Source: Mariprofundaceae bacterium (lineage in GTDB: Bacteria > Pseudomonadota > Zetaproteobacteria > Mariprofundales > Mariprofundaceae). Taken from it: DNA of 5,859 nucleotides. The notes below the pieces were generated by a model. It saw nothing but the letters and a program-made list of their open reading frames with translations, was not told the DNA's origin and ran no database searches. The position numbers and the translations under genes are program-made. The stretch covers positions 1 through 5,859 of the forward strand of contig WSZY01000029.1 in NCBI GenBank assembly GCA_013139875.1, written 5' to 3'. This document shows, piece after piece, positions 5,195 to 5,859 of the stretch (the stretch's first letter is position 1; every line of letters starts with the position of its first letter).

Positions 5195-5859
5195 TTATGT
5201 TCCACCCTTATGATATTCCTGAATACTTTTAACAGCCGTAACATCCGAATGGCCGGCTATCGCCTGTGCAGCAGCAAGCCCGCCAGCCATGGTTGTATAA
5301 TAGGCAATGCCGCGATCCAGTGCCGCCTGACGAATCGACTTCGAATCCTTGATGGCCTGCTCGCCTTCAGTGGTGTTGATAATCAAATCCACTTCATCAC
5401 TAAGCAGCCGGTCGACAATATGGGGGCGAACACCATCAATCACCTTCGCAACCTTCTCTGCCTCCACACCCGCATCGGCCAGAGCCTTGTGCGTACCACT
5501 GGTCGCCAACAGTTCAAACCCGGTATCGGCAAGCAGACGGCCAATCTGAACCGCATCACTCTTATCACCTTTACGAACCGAAATAAATGCACGTCCTGAC
5601 TCCGGCAGTTGTACACCAGCACCCAGCTGTGCTTTGGAGAAAGCCGCACTGAAACAGCCGGCGATACCCATCACTTCACCCGTGGATTTCATTTCCGGAC
5701 TCAGCAACGGGTCCACACCACGGAATTTCACAAACGGGAACACAGCCTCTTTCACGGCCCGGAAATTCTGCGGCTGAGGAATTTCACTGATGCCCTGCTC
5801 ATCGAGAGACTGGCCGGCCATGATTCTTGCCGCGATTTTGGCCAGCGGTTTGCCGGTTG
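5195..5859 (-). CDS. carB: Carbamoyl-phosphate synthase large subunit, C-terminal 220 residues (5' end outside window)
   Basis: CarB makes carbamoyl phosphate from bicarbonate, ATP and ammonia passed from CarA, feeding arginine and pyrimidine synthesis. The frame is open to the window edge and reads TGKPLAKIAARIMAGQSL at its visible start, matching the end of the second ATP-grasp half. KFRGVDPLLSPEMKSTGEVMG (visible residues 44-64) is the conserved stretch that closes that half. From about residue 88 comes the MGS-like allosteric domain: GRAFISVRKGDK, LLATSGTHKAL, RPHIVDR and IINTTEG. The Lys of GDK, both Thr of TSGT and the Asn/Thr of INTT match residues that form the UMP/IMP effector pocket in the E. 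coli enzyme, so pyrimidine feedback is probably kept. The internal ATG at 5821 is not the start. greA follows one base after the stop. carA and the rest of carB must lie beyond the right edge. Confidence 0.97.
   Translation of the reverse strand, partial: TGKPLAKIAARIMAGQSLDEQGISEIPQPQNFRAVKEAVFPFVKFRGVDPLLSPEMKSTGEVMGIAGCFSAAFSKAQLGAGVQLPESGRAFISVRKGDKSDAVQIGRLLADTGFELLATSGTHKALADAGVEAEKVAKVIDGVRPHIVDRLLSDEVDLIINTTEGEQAIKDSKSIRQAALDRGIAYYTTMAGGLAAAQAIAGHSDVTAVKSIQEYHKGGT

Overview
The window is 5.86 kb of ordinary chromosomal DNA from a Gram-negative bacterium, with every convincing gene on the minus strand. BamB, a YfgM-type membrane TPR protein, PerM, GreA and CarB all resemble proteobacterial family members. 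The carB-greA junction and the yfgM-bamB-der order are also proteobacterial. GC content looks roughly half by eye. I favour a gamma- or zetaproteobacterium but cannot fix the genus. I see no phage, transposase, CRISPR, rRNA or tRNA genes.

In transcription order (high to low coordinates) the layout is as follows. (1) 5859-5195 is the 3' end of carB: the end of the C-terminal ATP-grasp region and the whole allosteric MGS-like domain. (2) greA, 5193-4720, starts one base after the carB stop. (3) 4719-4414 is a 306-bp gap packed with inverted repeats and two imperfect direct repeats; it is the least explained stretch here. (4) 4413-3934 encodes a four-helix DUF4149 membrane protein, followed with a 16-base overlap by perM (3949-2879, GTG start). 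(5) 2878-2667 is a leader/terminator region with a perfect 12-bp stem-loop and a small folded region before the next operon. (6) yfgM (GTG start, 2666-1992), bamB (1992-838) and the first 273 codons of der (819-1) follow closely; yfgM and bamB share one base in a TGATG junction.

The genes fall into three blocks: arginine/pyrimidine precursor synthesis plus transcript-cleavage factor (carB-greA), two inner-membrane proteins (DUF4149-perM), and an envelope/ribosome biogenesis block (yfgM-bamB-der). In the classical enterobacterial arrangement hisS lies just upstream of yfgM; here perM occupies that place, separated by the hairpin-rich gap.

I did not find a convincing new protein system. The best candidates for something undescribed are non-coding: the structured repeat element between greA and the DUF4149 gene, and the folded leader ahead of yfgM.
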